From positions 1 to 10,371 of the forward strand of contig JABMNQ010000102.1 in the NCBI GenBank assembly GCA_013204495.1: a stretch of 10,371 nt of DNA. The letters are read 5' to 3'. Below are positions 1 through 6,631 of this stretch, in pieces (position 1 is the first letter of the stretch; the number at the start of each line of letters is the position of its first letter). Position numbers and translations under genes: made by a program. This stretch comes from Candidatus Pelagibacter sp. (lineage in GTDB: Bacteria; Pseudomonadota; Alphaproteobacteria; Pelagibacterales; Pelagibacteraceae). Under the pieces are notes generated by a model. The model made no database searches and was not told the origin of the DNA. It saw only the letters and a program-made list of their open reading frames with translations.

Positions 1-2
1 AA

Positions 3-383
3 GAAGCTAAAGCAATTGTTCACGCGCACTCAAATTATGCAACTGCAATCTCTACTCACGGAAAAGGAATTCCAGCATTTCATTACATGGTCGCTATGGC
101 AGGTGGTAATGATATTAAGTGTGCAAAATATGCAACTTATGGCACAAGAGAATTATCTAAAAATATTATTAAAGCACTAAAACAGAGAAAAGCTTGTTTA
201 ATAGCTAATCACGGACAAATTGCATTTTCTGAAAATTTATCAAAGGCATTTGAATTAGCTGAAGAGGTTGAAAATATTTCGAACCAGTATATAAAAGCTT
301 TAAAAATTGGTAAGCCTAAAATTTTATCTACAAGAGAAATGAATAAAGTTTTAAGTAAAGCAAAAAATTATAAGAGGGGATAA
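3..383 (+). CDS. FucA-like class II aldolase (C-terminal 126 residues, 5' truncated by the window)
   Basis: This is the C-terminal part of a class II (zinc) aldolase of the L-fuculose-1-phosphate aldolase group, a cytoplasmic enzyme that cleaves a ketose 1-phosphate to dihydroxyacetone phosphate plus an aldehyde. The frame is open from the first base, so the start lies outside the window. The metal-ligand pair in IVHAHSNYA is coded at bases 21-29 and the third zinc histidine, in IANHGQ, at 210-212. The stretches IPAFHYM and YATYGTREL closely resemble my memory of E. coli FucA. The upstream catalytic/zinc Glu region is missing from view. The stop codon lies 4 bases before the SpeD-SpeE fusion gene, so the two are almost surely co-transcribed. 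That makes a role in methylthioadenosine salvage as plausible as fucose use; related family members (MtnB dehydratase, RhaD, AraD) are alternatives. Family assignment is firm; the substrate is unknown. Confidence 0.9.
   Translation, partial: EAKAIVHAHSNYATAISTHGKGIPAFHYMVAMAGGNDIKCAKYATYGTRELSKNIIKALKQRKACLIANHGQIAFSENLSKAFELAEEVENISNQYIKALKIGKPKILSTREMNKVLSKAKNYKRG
374..380 (+). promoter_or_regulatory. Ribosome binding site of the SpeD-SpeE fusion gene
   Basis: GAGGGGA lies inside the last codons of the aldolase gene, 7 bases before the ATG at 388. It supports that ATG as the start and suggests translational coupling with the aldolase. Confidence 0.6.
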
Positions 384-387
384 TTTT

Positions 388-1428
388 ATGACTAAAGTAG
401 GCGAACATATAACTTTAGACATTATCGGTACTACACGAGAGTATGACCCATCTGTATACGAGAATGTTATCCGTAAAATTGCAAAAGCAGCCGATGTTAC
501 AATTCTTGAAATTTCCAAGTATAAATTTGAACCACAAGGTTTCACTATATTAGCCTTGTTAGCGGAAAGTCATATTAGTTTTCACACGTTTCCTGAAAAA
601 GGAATCATTAGTTTTGATTTTTTTACTTGTGGAAAGATTAGTCCATCAATTGCTTTGGACATCGTTAAAAAAGAATTCAAACATAAAAGAATTGTTAAAA
701 AAGAATTTAATAGAGATACAAAGTCTTTGTACCATGATATTTATAGCTCACCAGGTTTGCAAAAGTCTTATGTCGTAAATGAAGTTTTGGAAGACTTTAA
801 ATCTAAAGTAGGTCAACATATCGAAATATTAGATCTAGAACAATTCGGTAAATCACTATTTATAGACAACGAAATTCAAGTCGCAACGAATGATGAAGTT
901 TTATATAGCTCAACATTTGTAAATGCAGCTTTAAAATTAAATCAAGATATGGGGACTGCAGCAATCATTGGTGGAGGTGACGGAGGAGTTGCCAGAGAAT
1001 GTATTTCCAGAGGTTTTGATTTCATTGATTGGTACGAACTAGATCCAGAAGTTGTTGAAGTTTGCAATAAACACTTAGGAAGCATTGGTAACAAATCAAC
1101 GGAGAAAAATTCAGTTCAATGTGTTTGGGGTGATGCATTTGAAAGTATCAAGACAGTTGAAGATGATAAATATGATAAAATTTTTGTAGACCTTAATGAT
1201 GATCAGTTTTGCATTGATCTTGCTGCAAAAAATATGGATACTTTAATTAGAATACTAAAACCAAGTGGGGTAATTACCACGCAAGTTGGCAGTCAAGATA
1301 AAAAACCAGAACAAGTTAAAAAATGGCTTGATGTTTTTAATAAGAATTTCGGCAATACAACTTTAGATAGGGTTTATATCCCAAGTTTTGACTGTTCTTG
1401 GAACTTTTCATCGTCAATTAATCACTAA
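388..1428 (+). CDS. Fused AdoMet decarboxylase-spermidine synthase (SpeD-SpeE) protein
   Basis: 346 residues with two enzymes in one chain. Residues 1 to about 110 are a prokaryotic-type S-adenosylmethionine decarboxylase, a self-cleaving pyruvoyl enzyme: the cleavage site is E60-S61 (AESHISFHTFPE), with H66 and C81 (FFTCG) at the spacing of the family's Ser-His-Cys set. Residues about 112-346 are a spermidine-synthase fold: GGGDGG at 195-200, E217/D219 (ribose contacts), D249 (WGDAF) and the catalytic-loop acids D268 and D271. The expected joint product is an aminopropylated diamine plus methylthioadenosine, in the cytoplasm. The amine side is unusual: after Y173 the usual Gln/His-Glu pair is Ser-Ser, the loop reads DLNDD rather than DS(S/T)DP, and IPSF carries Phe where IPTY is typical. 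The decarboxylase could instead act on ornithine or arginine, since SpeD relatives with those activities are known. It follows the aldolase in one operon. Domain calls are firm; the exact substrate is not. Confidence 0.93.
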   Translation: MTKVGEHITLDIIGTTREYDPSVYENVIRKIAKAADVTILEISKYKFEPQGFTILALLAESHISFHTFPEKGIISFDFFTCGKISPSIALDIVKKEFKHKRIVKKEFNRDTKSLYHDIYSSPGLQKSYVVNEVLEDFKSKVGQHIEILDLEQFGKSLFIDNEIQVATNDEVLYSSTFVNAALKLNQDMGTAAIIGGGDGGVARECISRGFDFIDWYELDPEVVEVCNKHLGSIGNKSTEKNSVQCVWGDAFESIKTVEDDKYDKIFVDLNDDQFCIDLAAKNMDTLIRILKPSGVITTQVGSQDKKPEQVKKWLDVFNKNFGNTTLDRVYIPSFDCSWNFSSSINH

Positions 1429-1457
1429 ATTTCTTTTTAAATTATTAAATTTGTGAA

Positions 1458-1475
1458 ATAATTATTAATAATTAT
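1458..1475. repeat. Perfect 18-base A/T palindrome before the binding-protein gene
   Basis: ATAATTATTAATAATTAT is its own reverse complement and directly abuts the AAGGAG ribosome binding site at 1476-1481. It could be an operator or a weak hairpin, but in such AT-rich DNA chance symmetry is likely. The rest of the 59-base spacer (1429-1487) shows no convincing promoter or terminator. Confidence 0.4.
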
Positions 1476-1481
1476 AAGGAG
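1476..1481 (+). promoter_or_regulatory. Ribosome binding site of the amino-acid binding protein gene
   Basis: AAGGAG lies 6 bases before the ATG at 1488. It is one of the best Shine-Dalgarno matches in the window, in keeping with high expression of a periplasmic binding protein. Confidence 0.75.
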
Positions 1482-1487
1482 AAAAAA

Positions 1488-2339
1488 ATGAATATATTTA
1501 AAAAAACAATTTTAACTGTTCTTGCTTCTTTATTGTTAATTGGAAATTCGTATTCTGATACAATAAAAATCGGAACAGAAGGTGCTTACCCACCTTGGAA
1601 CTCTAAGGATGCCTCAGGTAATCTTATTGGTTTTGAGGTTGAGTTAGCAAAAGAACTTTGCACTATTATGGGTCATGAGTGTACTATCGTTGAACAAGAT
1701 TGGGATGGAATGATTCCAGCTTTGTTAATGAGAAAGTTTGATGTGATCATGGCAGGCATGTCAATTACTGCTGAAAGACAAAAAACAATTACTTTCTCAC
1801 AAGGTTATGCTGATGAAGTAGCAGCTCTTGCAGTAATGAAAGGTTCAAGTTTAGAAGGTATGGACACGCCCGAAGGTATTAATTTAACTTTAGGTGGCAG
1901 TGCTGTTAAAAAAACTCTTAAAACTTTAACTGCTGCTCTTGCTGGAAAAACAGTTTGTACACAAACTGGAACTATTCATCAAAACTTTTTAGAGTCTGGT
2001 GATGTAGGTAAAGTAAATGTTAGAACTTACAAAACTCAAGATGAAGTAAATCTAGACTTAACTTCTGGTAGATGTGATGTTGCATTAGCTGCAGCAGTTG
2101 CCTTCACTGATTATGCTGACAAATCAGGAAAACCAGTAACATTAGTTGGACCTACTTTTTCAGGTGGTGCTTTTGGTAATGGTGTTGGTGTTGGAATTAG
2201 ACAAGGTGGAGATAATACAATCGGTAAAAGAGATGCTCAGCTCCTTAAAGATTTCAACAAAGCAATTAACACTGCTAGAAAACAAGGAATCATCAGCAAA
2301 TTAGCGATCAAGCATTTTGGCTTTGACGCTTCTATGTAA
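1488..2339 (+). CDS. Periplasmic binding protein of a basic amino-acid/opine ABC transporter
   Basis: 283 residues; it captures a substrate in the periplasm and delivers it to the permease pair encoded next. Residues 1-23 are a signal peptide (K5-K6, hydrophobic core, cleavage likely after SYS, before D24). The mature protein is a family 3 solute-binding protein: GTEGAYPPWN at 29-38, GFEVELAKELC at 48-58, MSITAERQ at 91-98 and LTSGRCDVALA at 191-201. S92, T94, R97 and D197 match the positions that hold the amino-acid backbone in the lysine/arginine/ornithine-binding family. The QDWDGMIPAL and GPTFSGGAFG segments resemble OccT/NocT, the Agrobacterium octopine and nopaline binding proteins. Arginine, ornithine or an arginine-derived compound is the best guess, which fits the polyamine gene upstream. 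Specificity cannot be read from the sequence. Four cysteines (58, 65, 157, 196) could form disulfides. Confidence 0.9.
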   Translation: MNIFKKTILTVLASLLLIGNSYSDTIKIGTEGAYPPWNSKDASGNLIGFEVELAKELCTIMGHECTIVEQDWDGMIPALLMRKFDVIMAGMSITAERQKTITFSQGYADEVAALAVMKGSSLEGMDTPEGINLTLGGSAVKKTLKTLTAALAGKTVCTQTGTIHQNFLESGDVGKVNVRTYKTQDEVNLDLTSGRCDVALAAAVAFTDYADKSGKPVTLVGPTFSGGAFGNGVGVGIRQGGDNTIGKRDAQLLKDFNKAINTARKQGIISKLAIKHFGFDASM

Positions 2340-2354
2340 TTAATATTTTGAAAA

Positions 2355-2376
2355 GGCGACTATTAATTTAGTCGCC
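2355..2376 (+). terminator. Intercistronic hairpin between binding protein and permease
   Basis: GGCGACTA and TAGTCGCC form a perfect 8-base-pair stem around a 6-base loop. After one mismatch, outer A/T pairs (2351-2353 with 2378-2380) can add length. Only three T follow, so it is more likely a leaky terminator or an mRNA 3'-end stabiliser that keeps the binding protein in excess over the permease. It ends 8 bases before the permease ATG at 2385. Confidence 0.75.
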
Positions 2377-2384
2377 CTTTCGAT

Positions 2385-3077
2385 ATGGATCTTTTAACTT
2401 TCGGAAAAACAGGCTGGGGCGATGAGTTGTTTTATGCAACTCTAATGACGATCGCAGTTGCAATTGCTGCGATGTTAATTGGCTTTTTATTCTCGTTAAT
2501 TTTTACACCCCTTAAATTATCGAATAACAAATTTTTAAATTTTATCGGAAATACTTACACAACAGTCATAAGAGGAGTGCCAGAGTTATTGGTAATTTAT
2601 CTTTTATTCTTTGGTGGAAGTGGTGCAATTATGTATGTCGCATCAATATTTGGCTACTTTGAATATATAGAGATTAATGCATTTATGACGGGCTCAGTTG
2701 CAATCGGTATTATATCGGGCGCTTACTCAACTGAAGTGTTTAGAGGTGCAATCCAATCAATTGATAAAGGTCAATTTGAAGCCTGTAAAGTTTTAGGTTT
2801 TAAAAAGCATATTTATTTTTTAAAAGTAATTATGCCACAAATGTTAAGGCTAGCCATTCCAAACTTAAGTAATGTTTGGCAAATCACATTAAAAGACACA
2901 TCATTAATATCGGTCACAGGTCTAGTTGAGATCATGAGACAATCTTATATCGCTGCAGGCTCAACAAGAGATCCCTTATTCTTTTATTCTTTTGCAGCAG
3001 TATTATATTTAATCTTAACATTTATAAGCATGAAACTGATTAACAGACTTGAAGCTAAATACAGTAGGGGCTTTTAA
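2385..3077 (+). CDS. Polar amino-acid ABC transporter permease, HisQ/OccQ type
   Basis: 230 residues, about five membrane spans, inner membrane. It forms half of the translocation channel, paired with the next gene's product. Family signs are TVIRGVPELLVIYLLFFG at 60-77 and the cytoplasmic coupling loop with FEACKVLGF at 131-139 (E132, A133, G138), which docks to the ATPase. The N-terminal FGKTGWGDELFYATL segment is typical of the Q-type subunit and supports the ATG at 2385. No Shine-Dalgarno sequence precedes that ATG: the space is taken by the hairpin at 2355-2376, so initiation may depend on hairpin melting or on readthrough from the binding-protein gene. The last base of its stop codon is the first base of the next start (TAATG). 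Substrate is presumably that of the upstream binding protein. Confidence 0.92.
   Translation: MDLLTFGKTGWGDELFYATLMTIAVAIAAMLIGFLFSLIFTPLKLSNNKFLNFIGNTYTTVIRGVPELLVIYLLFFGGSGAIMYVASIFGYFEYIEINAFMTGSVAIGIISGAYSTEVFRGAIQSIDKGQFEACKVLGFKKHIYFLKVIMPQMLRLAIPNLSNVWQITLKDTSLISVTGLVEIMRQSYIAAGSTRDPLFFYSFAAVLYLILTFISMKLINRLEAKYSRGF
3066..3070 (+). promoter_or_regulatory. Ribosome binding site of the second permease gene
   Basis: AGGGG lies 6 bases before the ATG at 3077, inside the end of the first permease gene. Together with the TAATG overlap it indicates translational coupling of the two permease subunits. Confidence 0.6.
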
Positions 3078-3751
3078 TGGATTTAGATTTAATGATCATT
3101 AGCTTCCCAAAACTCCTTAGTGCAGCGTTGGTCACTTTAAAATTATTATCTATTTCGTTAATTATTGGATTATTTATTGGATTTTTATTTGCAGTATTAA
3201 GATTAAATAAAAACCCATTTATTAATAAATTTGCTTACGGATATTCTTATTTATTTAGAGGGACGCCATTATTGGTTCAAATATTTATAATTTACTTTGG
3301 TCTTGGGCAAATTGAATGGCTTCGATCAACTTTCCTTTGGGTTATTTTAAAAGAACCTTATTGGTGTGCAATTAGTGCATTCGCTTTAAACACGGGGGCG
3401 TATACTTCGGAAATTTTAAGATCTGCTTTTCAAACGATAAAACCTGGGATTATAGAGGCAGGCAAAAGTCTTGGTATATCTAATCAAATCATTTTATATA
3501 AAATTCAAATTCCTGTTGCGATTAGACAATCATTACCTGCTTATGGCAATGAAATTATATTAATGATGAAGGGCACATCCCTTGCAAGTACAGTAACACT
3601 AATGGATATTACAGGTGTTGCTAAACATATTGTATCAACTACTTACAAACCTTTAGAGGTATTTCTTCTAGCGGGTGGAATTTATTTGTTTATGACTTTT
3701 ATCATTCACAACTTAATAAAATATTTAGAAAAAAAATATAGTTTTCAATAA
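3077..3751 (+). CDS. Polar amino-acid ABC transporter permease, HisM/OccM type
   Basis: 224 residues, multi-span inner-membrane protein, the second half of the heterodimeric permease. It carries the same family blocks as its partner: FRGTPLLVQIFIIYFGLGQ at 60-78, LNTGAYTSEILRSAF at 104-118 and the coupling-loop motif EAGKSLG at 127-133. The gene starts on the last base of the preceding stop codon. It ends 7 bases inside the tail of the convergent DUF6165 gene. The operon stops here without a HisP/OccP-type ATPase, which such a permease needs, so the ATPase must come from elsewhere in the genome. Assignment to the polar amino-acid permease family is firm; substrate is inferred only from the binding protein. 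Confidence 0.92.
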   Translation: MDLDLMIISFPKLLSAALVTLKLLSISLIIGLFIGFLFAVLRLNKNPFINKFAYGYSYLFRGTPLLVQIFIIYFGLGQIEWLRSTFLWVILKEPYWCAISAFALNTGAYTSEILRSAFQTIKPGIIEAGKSLGISNQIILYKIQIPVAIRQSLPAYGNEIILMMKGTSLASTVTLMDITGVAKHIVSTTYKPLEVFLLAGGIYLFMTFIIHNLIKYLEKKYSFQ

Positions 3752-4134
3752 GAGGTGTATTCTTTAATTTCTTTTATTTTAGAACCTGTGTAATTATTTA
3801 TCTCCAACTTAATTTTAGCACGATCATCATTTAAAAAATGAACATCTCTTGAAAGTTTTATGAACTTTTCAGTAAAATTTGAATTTTTTTCACATAACCG
3901 CTTGTCATCTTCAATTACCCATAATTTTGCATTAATATCTTTTAAAGATTGAAAAAAGGTATTAAGTTTTTCATCAGATTTTACATTATTGTCTAATTGA
4001 TCTTTTAGAATACTGTGCTCATCATTGATAAATTTTAGTTTTTCTCGATCTTTAATTTTTTCTTGTTTAATTTCTAAAATAGAAATTTTATCTAAAAGCT
4101 CACCCACAGATACTTCAACTAGAATTTTATTCAT
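3745..4134 (-). CDS. DUF6165 family protein of unknown function
   Basis: 129 residues, no signal peptide and no membrane span; strongly charged and probably mostly helical. I recognise it as the DUF6165 family from its N-terminal VSVGELLDKISILEIK (8-23), the central LWVIEDDKR (71-79) and the C-terminal NDDRAKIKLEIN (102-113) followed by GSKIKEIKEY (117-126). The length looks right for the family, so it seems complete. No biochemical role is known to me; from memory these genes tend to occur near sugar-transfer and tetratricopeptide-repeat genes. Here it diverges from a family 9 glycosyltransferase across 32 bases, which suggests a part in envelope glycan assembly. No Shine-Dalgarno sequence precedes the ATG. 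Its tail overlaps the convergent permease gene by 7 bases. Confidence 0.8.
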   Translation of the reverse strand: MNKILVEVSVGELLDKISILEIKQEKIKDREKLKFINDEHSILKDQLDNNVKSDEKLNTFFQSLKDINAKLWVIEDDKRLCEKNSNFTEKFIKLSRDVHFLNDDRAKIKLEINNYTGSKIKEIKEYTSY

Positions 4135-4166
4135 AAAAATTTATACTATGTTAAGTTGTTAGAAAT
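4135..4166. promoter_or_regulatory. 32-base divergent start region between DUF6165 and glycosyltransferase 9
   Basis: Both genes must be started from this very short spacer or from inside each other. TATACT at 4142-4147 is a fair -10 element for the + strand and would give a leader of roughly a dozen bases. I find no good -35 match at normal spacing and no ribosome binding site on either side, so transcripts may be nearly leaderless. Confidence 0.3.
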
Positions 4167-5108
4167 ATGTCTAATATTTTAATTATCAAACATGGTTCTT
4201 TAGGAGATATAGCTCAAGCCAGTGGGGCAATTCAAGATATTTCTGAAAATCATCCACAAGATCAAATACATATATTAACCACCAAACAATATTTTGAATT
4301 ATTTAGAAAAAACCCATTCGTTCATAATGTTATCTTAGATAAACGCCTATCAAAGTTTAATCTAATTTATTTATATATGTTAATGAGAACCTTAAAAAAG
4401 AAAAAGTTTCAAAAAGTTTATGATTTACAAAACTCATCTAGAACAAAATTTTATAAAAATATTTTATTTCCAAAAGCAAATTATAATACCTGGTCTAGTG
4501 CGGAGACAACTTTACCAAGCAATACTTCAAAAGAGGAGTTTGATAAAAATCCAGTTCTAGATAGATTTGACCACCAACTAAAAACTTCTGAAATTAAAAC
4601 TGAACATACAATGAAGCCAAACTTTAGTTGGGCAACCACTAATATTGATAATATTAAAGAAGAGTTTAAATTAGATAAATATATTGTCTTATTTCCTTTT
4701 TGTTCAGCTCATCTAACTCATAAAAAGTGGCCTCATTACAATGAACTAATAGAGTTAATTAAAAATAAGTATGGTGAACAAATTAAAGTAGTTGTGGCGC
4801 CTAGTCCCTCAGAAATTAATGATGCAAAAAATATTAATGCAGTTTCAATCTTAGATCAAAATAAAGCCATGGATATTACTCAGCTAGCAAGTTTGATTAA
4901 ACAAAGTTCATTTGTGGTTGCAAATGATACGGGTCCTGCTCATATCTCCGCACACCTTGGTATAAAGGGACTAGCTTTATTCGGTAAACACACAACAGCA
5001 TACAAAGTGAGCATTGAAAGAGATAACTTTAAAGCAATTCAAGTTTCTGATTTAGAAAAATTAAGCGCAAATAATGTATTTGAAAAAATTGTTAATATTT
5101 TAAATTAA
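4167..5108 (+). CDS. Family 9 glycosyltransferase (heptosyltransferase-like)
   Basis: 313 residues, two Rossmann-like halves of the GT-B fold, cytoplasmic or at the inner face of the inner membrane. Such enzymes transfer a sugar, often a heptose, from a nucleotide donor to lipopolysaccharide core or a related glycan. The N-terminal IIKHGSLGDIAQA (6-18) holds D13, the position of the catalytic Asp in WaaC. KKWPHY at 186-191 matches the family's Lys-x-Trp-Pro site. NDTGPAHISAHLG (253-265) is the donor-binding signature, followed by ALFGKHT (270-276). The ATG at 4167 has no ribosome binding site but directly begins the conserved strand. It diverges from the DUF6165 gene and its stop overlaps that of tctA by 4 bases. 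The sugar donor and acceptor cannot be deduced; a heptose is the family default, not a demonstrated substrate. Confidence 0.87.
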   Translation: MSNILIIKHGSLGDIAQASGAIQDISENHPQDQIHILTTKQYFELFRKNPFVHNVILDKRLSKFNLIYLYMLMRTLKKKKFQKVYDLQNSSRTKFYKNILFPKANYNTWSSAETTLPSNTSKEEFDKNPVLDRFDHQLKTSEIKTEHTMKPNFSWATTNIDNIKEEFKLDKYIVLFPFCSAHLTHKKWPHYNELIELIKNKYGEQIKVVVAPSPSEINDAKNINAVSILDQNKAMDITQLASLIKQSSFVVANDTGPAHISAHLGIKGLALFGKHTTAYKVSIERDNFKAIQVSDLEKLSANNVFEKIVNILN

Positions 5109-6631
5109 GATTTTTTTTTCTTAAATTTTTCAATTTCTGAAGTTATTTTTTTTCCAAAAATTAATGGTAAAACAAACCCAATTATTGTTATAAGCCAAAT
5201 TATAATTGTAACTTTAGACTCAAATAAATACATCCAGTTACCATCACTGATGGTTAGGGCTCTTCTAAGGTTAGTCTCCATTAAATTTCCTAAGATTGCA
5301 CCCATAATAACAGGCACCAGAGGTATATTTAATTTTCTAAGCAGCCAACCAAATAATCCAAAAAAGATCATCAATAAAAGATCAAAACTTGATCCTGAAA
5401 TTCCATAAATTCCAACAAATGAAATCATTGCAACAATCGGCATCAAATATTTTGGTGGTAATAATAGAATTCTTGTAAACATTCTAACCATTGGAATATT
5501 TAGAATAAGTAAAATAAAGTTAGCAAAAAATAGAGCTGCTATTAAACCCCAAACTACATCAGGATTATTTTTAAACAGTAATGGACCAGGGGTAATATTC
5601 ATAGTCATTAGCATTGCAAGTAATACAGCAGTGGTTCCAGATCCGGGAACCCCCAGAGATAACATTGGTACTAAAGCACCACCTGCGGCAGCATTATTTC
5701 CTGCTTCAGGAGCCGTAACACCTCTTTCATCTCCTTTGCCAAAAGTGTCATCTTTATTTGAAATCTTTTTTTCAAAGGTATAAGCAATAAAAGATCCAAG
5801 AGACGCACCAGCACCAGGTAGAATTCCAGCAAAAAATCCCAGTAAAGAACCTCGCACCATTGAAGGAAATGTTTTTACAATAACTTTAAATTTTGGAATA
5901 ATTGTTGTGATGATGATATTTTTCTTTTTTTTCTTTGCATCTATATCTTTGTTTTCAATAAAGATAAAAATTTCAGAAACTGCAAACATACCAACAATTA
6001 CAACTAAGAAATCTATTCCATCATAAAAGTGAACATTACCAAAACTTAATCTTGGAACTCCAGTTTGGCCATCAATGCCAATTGTTGAAATAGCTAAACC
6101 CAACGCTGAGGCTAAAATAGTTTTAGCTTTATTATTAGAACTAACACCACCCAATGTAGCAAAAGCCATAACAAACAAAGCAGAGTATTCTGCGGGTCCA
6201 AATAAAAGAGCAATTTTTACAAGTTGGGGAGCTAAAATCATAAGACCAATTGTTGCAACGATTGAACCAAAGAATGAAGCAATACCCGTTAATGTTAATG
6301 CTTCACCAGCTCGACCTTTCAACGTCATTGGATACCCATCCAATGTAGTCATTAAAGCTGGTTCATCTCCTGGTATATTAATTAGAATAGAGGAAATCCT
6401 ACCTCCATACATTGCACCATAGTAAACACTGGTTAATAAGATCATTGATGAGGCAGCATCCAGACCTAATGAAAAAGAAATTGGAATTAAAATTGCAACT
6501 CCATTAGCTGGCCCCAAACCTGGTAGAGCACCAAATACTGTTCCAAGAAAACAACCAATTAATGCTAAAGTGATGTTTTGAACTGTAAATGCAACACTAA
6601 AACCATCAAATAAAAAATTTATAGTTTCCAT
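5105..6631 (-). CDS. tctA: Tripartite tricarboxylate transporter, large membrane subunit TctA
   Basis: 508 residues, about twelve membrane spans; the substrate-translocating subunit of a secondary (ion-driven) transporter that works with a periplasmic binding protein. Two related halves are visible. GALPGLGPANG (34-44) with GGRISSILINIPGDEPA (76-92) mark the first. GILPGAGASLGSF (269-281) with APEAGNNAAAGGALVPM (308-324) and LGVPGSGTTAVLL (326-338) mark the second. Full family length. Cytoplasmic loops and the C-terminus hold lysine runs (233-237, 504-507). It starts on the last base of the tctB stop codon (TAATG) and is last in the tctC-tctB-tctA operon. An AGGAG at 6645-6649 lies 13 bases from the start, rather far, so coupling to tctB is likely. 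Substrate class is di- or tricarboxylate by family; citrate is only one possibility. Confidence 0.95.
   Translation of the reverse strand: METINFLFDGFSVAFTVQNITLALIGCFLGTVFGALPGLGPANGVAILIPISFSLGLDAASSMILLTSVYYGAMYGGRISSILINIPGDEPALMTTLDGYPMTLKGRAGEALTLTGIASFFGSIVATIGLMILAPQLVKIALLFGPAEYSALFVMAFATLGGVSSNNKAKTILASALGLAISTIGIDGQTGVPRLSFGNVHFYDGIDFLVVIVGMFAVSEIFIFIENKDIDAKKKKKNIIITTIIPKFKVIVKTFPSMVRGSLLGFFAGILPGAGASLGSFIAYTFEKKISNKDDTFGKGDERGVTAPEAGNNAAAGGALVPMLSLGVPGSGTTAVLLAMLMTMNITPGPLLFKNNPDVVWGLIAALFFANFILLILNIPMVRMFTRILLLPPKYLMPIVAMISFVGIYGISGSSFDLLLMIFFGLFGWLLRKLNIPLVPVIMGAILGNLMETNLRRALTISDGNWMYLFESKVTIIIWLITIIGFVLPLIFGKKITSEIEKFKKKKS

Noticed and set aside
351-545. 64-codon open frame on the - strand
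   Set aside because: It lies antisense to the aldolase end and the strongly conserved SpeD domain, has no ribosome binding site and resembles no family.
1451-1478. TTGTGA - 16 bases - TATAAG as a promoter for the amino-acid binding protein gene
   Set aside because: The -10 box would overlap the ribosome binding site and leave it out of the transcript, so the two cannot both work.
5092-5119. Possible terminator: TTAAT/ATTAA stem followed by a T run after the glycosyltransferase 9 gene
   Set aside because: The stem has only five A/T pairs, and the T run is explained by lysine codons at the end of tctA on the other strand.
6075-6422. 115-codon open frame on the + strand
   Set aside because: It is a mirror of the conserved first half of tctA; the protein has no recognisable features.
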